A stretch of 6,925 bases of DNA, taken from CAZLPZ01 sp964561535 (GTDB taxonomy: Bacteria > Pseudomonadota > Alphaproteobacteria > Micavibrionales > Micavibrionaceae). Under the pieces are notes generated by a model. It ran no database searches. It was not told the origin of the DNA and saw only the letters and a list, made by a program, of their open reading frames with translations. Below, one piece after another: positions 6,190-6,925 of this stretch; the first letter of the stretch is position 1, and each line of letters begins with the position of its first letter. The stretch is from assembly GCA_964561535.1 (NCBI GenBank), contig CAZLPZ010000053.1, forward strand, positions 1 through 6,925, written 5' to 3'. The position numbers were made by a program, and so were the translations under genes.

Positions 6190-6675
6190 TTGAGCTGGAC
6201 CGACGAACGAGTAACGCTACTTAAAAAATTATGGAGTGACGGTCGTACCGCCGCTGAAATTGCTCGGGTTCTGGGGTCCGGGTTTACGCGCAATGCTGTG
6301 ATTGGTAAAGCACACCGATTAAAATTGTCGTCGCGCTTGTCGCCGGTATCGTCTGTGCCCAAGGTCAAGGCCGCAAATACACAAAAGATGATGCGTCCGC
6401 GTGCGCGTGTTGAACAGGCGGCGCCTGTTCAGATTAATATTAAGGGCGTCAAAATGATCGACCTTAAGGAACGGATGTGCCGTTGGCCGATTGGTGATCC
6501 CCAGGATCCAGATTTTAAATTCTGTGGGTGCAATGCGGCGTCTGGATTTCCGTACTGTCCCGATCATGCGCGGATGGCGTTCCAGGCTGGGAAACGGGGT
6601 CGGTTACTTGAACCGGAAGAACCTGCTGTGGATGAGGCCGATGAAGATATGATCAAGGCTGCTGTTGCGAGTTGA
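6190..6675 (+). CDS. gcrA: GcrA cell-cycle regulator
   Basis: Sigma70-associated transcription cofactor that, in Caulobacter, activates promoters carrying methylated GANTC sites and drives S-phase genes. With the TTG start it is 161 aa, the usual size. The N-terminus reads (M)SWTDERVTLLKKLWSDG, the hallmark opening, then a helix-turn-helix (about 19-46) containing TRNAVIGKAHRLKL (33-46). A basic, low-complexity linker (about 50-88) leads to the conserved C-terminal sigma-binding part: CRWPIGDP (97-104), DFKFCGC (108-114) and YCPDHARMAF (122-131), with C97, C112, C123 and H126. An acidic tail (141-153) ends it. It is separated from era by 204 nt with its own likely control elements and is followed by a strong terminator, so it is probably monocistronic. 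The start choice rests on the family N-terminus and the ribosome site. Confidence 0.93.
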   Translation: MSWTDERVTLLKKLWSDGRTAAEIARVLGSGFTRNAVIGKAHRLKLSSRLSPVSSVPKVKAANTQKMMRPRARVEQAAPVQINIKGVKMIDLKERMCRWPIGDPQDPDFKFCGCNAASGFPYCPDHARMAFQAGKRGRLLEPEEPAVDEADEDMIKAAVAS

Positions 6676-6701
6676 GCCCGGTGGGTTTGAAACAGCATCA
6701 T

Positions 6702-6720
6702 TCGCGGCGTTGAGCCGGGA
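6702..6720. repeat. REP-like imperfect palindrome after gcrA
   Basis: TCGCGGC (6702-6708) pairs with GCCGGGA (6714-6720) with a single G-G mismatch across the loop GTTGA. With its flanks (ATCAT before, TCCAG after) it resembles the dispersed palindrome 'GTCATCCCGG...CCGGGATCCAG' that I recall as common in alphaproteobacterial intergenic DNA, here in degenerate form. The hairpin is visible; membership of that repeat class is from memory and would need a genome-wide count. Confidence 0.4.
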
Positions 6721-6732
6721 TCCAGAAAATTT

Positions 6733-6760
6733 AAAGGGGGCCTTTTGGGGCCCTTTTTTT
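6733..6760 (+). terminator. intrinsic terminator of gcrA
   Basis: AAAGGGGGCC (6733-6742) pairs with GGCCCTTTTT (6749-6758) across the loop TTTTGG. The stem has a five-pair GC core, two G-U pairs and three A-U pairs. The run of seven T (6754-6760) gives a classic rho-independent terminator 58 nt after the gcrA stop. The A-rich 5' side means the reverse strand could also fold, so it may act in both directions. Confidence 0.8.
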
Positions 6761-6798
6761 AAATATTCTTTTTCGCGTTTAAAATTGAACAGGTGAAG

Positions 6799-6825
6799 TT
6801 CCCCTCTCCCGGAGGGAGAGGGGAA
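6799..6825. repeat. perfect 12-bp palindrome with GGA loop, REP-like
   Basis: TTCCCCTCTCCC (6799-6810) and GGGAGAGGGGAA (6814-6825) form an uninterrupted 12-bp stem around a 3-nt loop. On neither strand does a T run follow (AAAATCCCC on +, CTTCACC on -), so it is not a standard terminator. The CCCCTCTCCC/GGGAGAGGGG pair matches a type of dispersed intergenic palindrome I have seen in many bacterial genomes. No coding sequence covers it. Confidence 0.6.
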
Positions 6826-6846
6826 AATCCCCTGGTCGATCAACTG

Positions 6847-6898
6847 ATCTTTATTCTTATTTTTATTTCATTTTCTTTCTCTATCTTTCTCAAAAATC
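6847..6898 (+). other. G-free, T-rich tract in the terminal intergenic region
   Basis: These 52 bases contain no G on the + strand and are dominated by T with scattered C and A. There is no open frame with a ribosome site and no hairpin inside. It could be upstream AT-rich DNA of a gene beginning beyond the window, or simple low-complexity spacer. A 10-bp palindrome CGGCGCGCCG (6898-6907) follows at once. I see no gene between 6676 and 6925. Confidence 0.4.
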
Positions 6899-6925
6899 GG
6901 CGCGCCGTTTTCGTATCTGACCAGT

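Noticed and set aside
6661..6696. GCTGTT/AACAGC inverted repeat across the gcrA stop
   Set aside because: Six base pairs with a 24-nt loop is not convincing, and the strong terminator lies further on.
6604..6843. Minus-strand reading frame of 79 codons
   Set aside because: It runs through the gcrA 3' end, the terminator and both palindromes; the SPSGRG stretch is just the translated palindrome. No ribosome site or family pattern.
6898..6907. CGGCGCGCCG palindrome as a terminator
   Set aside because: As a hairpin it leaves only three base pairs around a four-base loop; the flanking A and T runs are offset by a mismatch.
1..6925. CRISPR array, insertion sequence, toxin-antitoxin pair, defence system, tRNA or riboswitch
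   Set aside because: No regularly spaced repeats, transposase, paired small genes, cloverleaf or known aptamer pattern could be seen; the window is ordinary core-genome DNA apart from the points listed.

Overview
The window is a compact, roughly 48 % GC (estimated by eye) stretch of an alphaproteobacterial chromosome. All intact genes are on the + strand. The diagnosis rests on the gene order rsh - DUF2062 - acpS - lepB - rnc - era, which is a classic alphaproteobacterial housekeeping cluster, and on a downstream gcrA. GcrA is a cell-cycle regulator essentially confined to Alphaproteobacteria and, as far as I recall, absent from Rickettsiales. The exact order cannot be named safely; a free-living or environmental rhodospirilloid-type lineage is a guess.

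Layout. 1-221: the 3' end of an EamA/DMT-type transporter gene with an apparent one-base frameshift near position 160. 222-304: a short gap before rsh with no convincing promoter. 305-2479: bifunctional (p)ppGpp synthetase/hydrolase. 2485-3117: DUF2062 membrane protein. 3114-3488: holo-ACP synthase. 3532-4398: signal peptidase I. 4395-5087: RNase III. 5077-5985: Era GTPase. Overlaps of 4, 4 and 11 nt and gaps of 5 and 43 nt imply one operon or two tightly linked ones. 5986-6189: a 204-nt intergenic region holding a terminator-like hairpin, a perfect consensus DnaA box, a second hairpin followed by T7, a strong Shine-Dalgarno sequence and a GANTC methylation site. 6190-6675: gcrA, starting at TTG. 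6676-6925: a REP-like palindrome, a strong intrinsic terminator, a second perfect 12-bp palindrome and a G-free T-rich tract.

How the genes fit together. The operon joins the stringent-response alarmone enzyme, ACP activation for lipid synthesis, secreted-protein maturation, dsRNA processing and 16S rRNA/30S maturation. This is a growth and envelope housekeeping cluster. gcrA looks like a separate transcription unit with its own control region. The DnaA box and the GANTC site there match the DnaA -> GcrA -> CcrM-methylation logic known from Caulobacter.

I see no defence system, mobile element, CRISPR array, tRNA or rRNA, and no clearly novel system. The most rewarding part is the gcrA control region, followed by the frameshifted transporter and the palindromes after gcrA.
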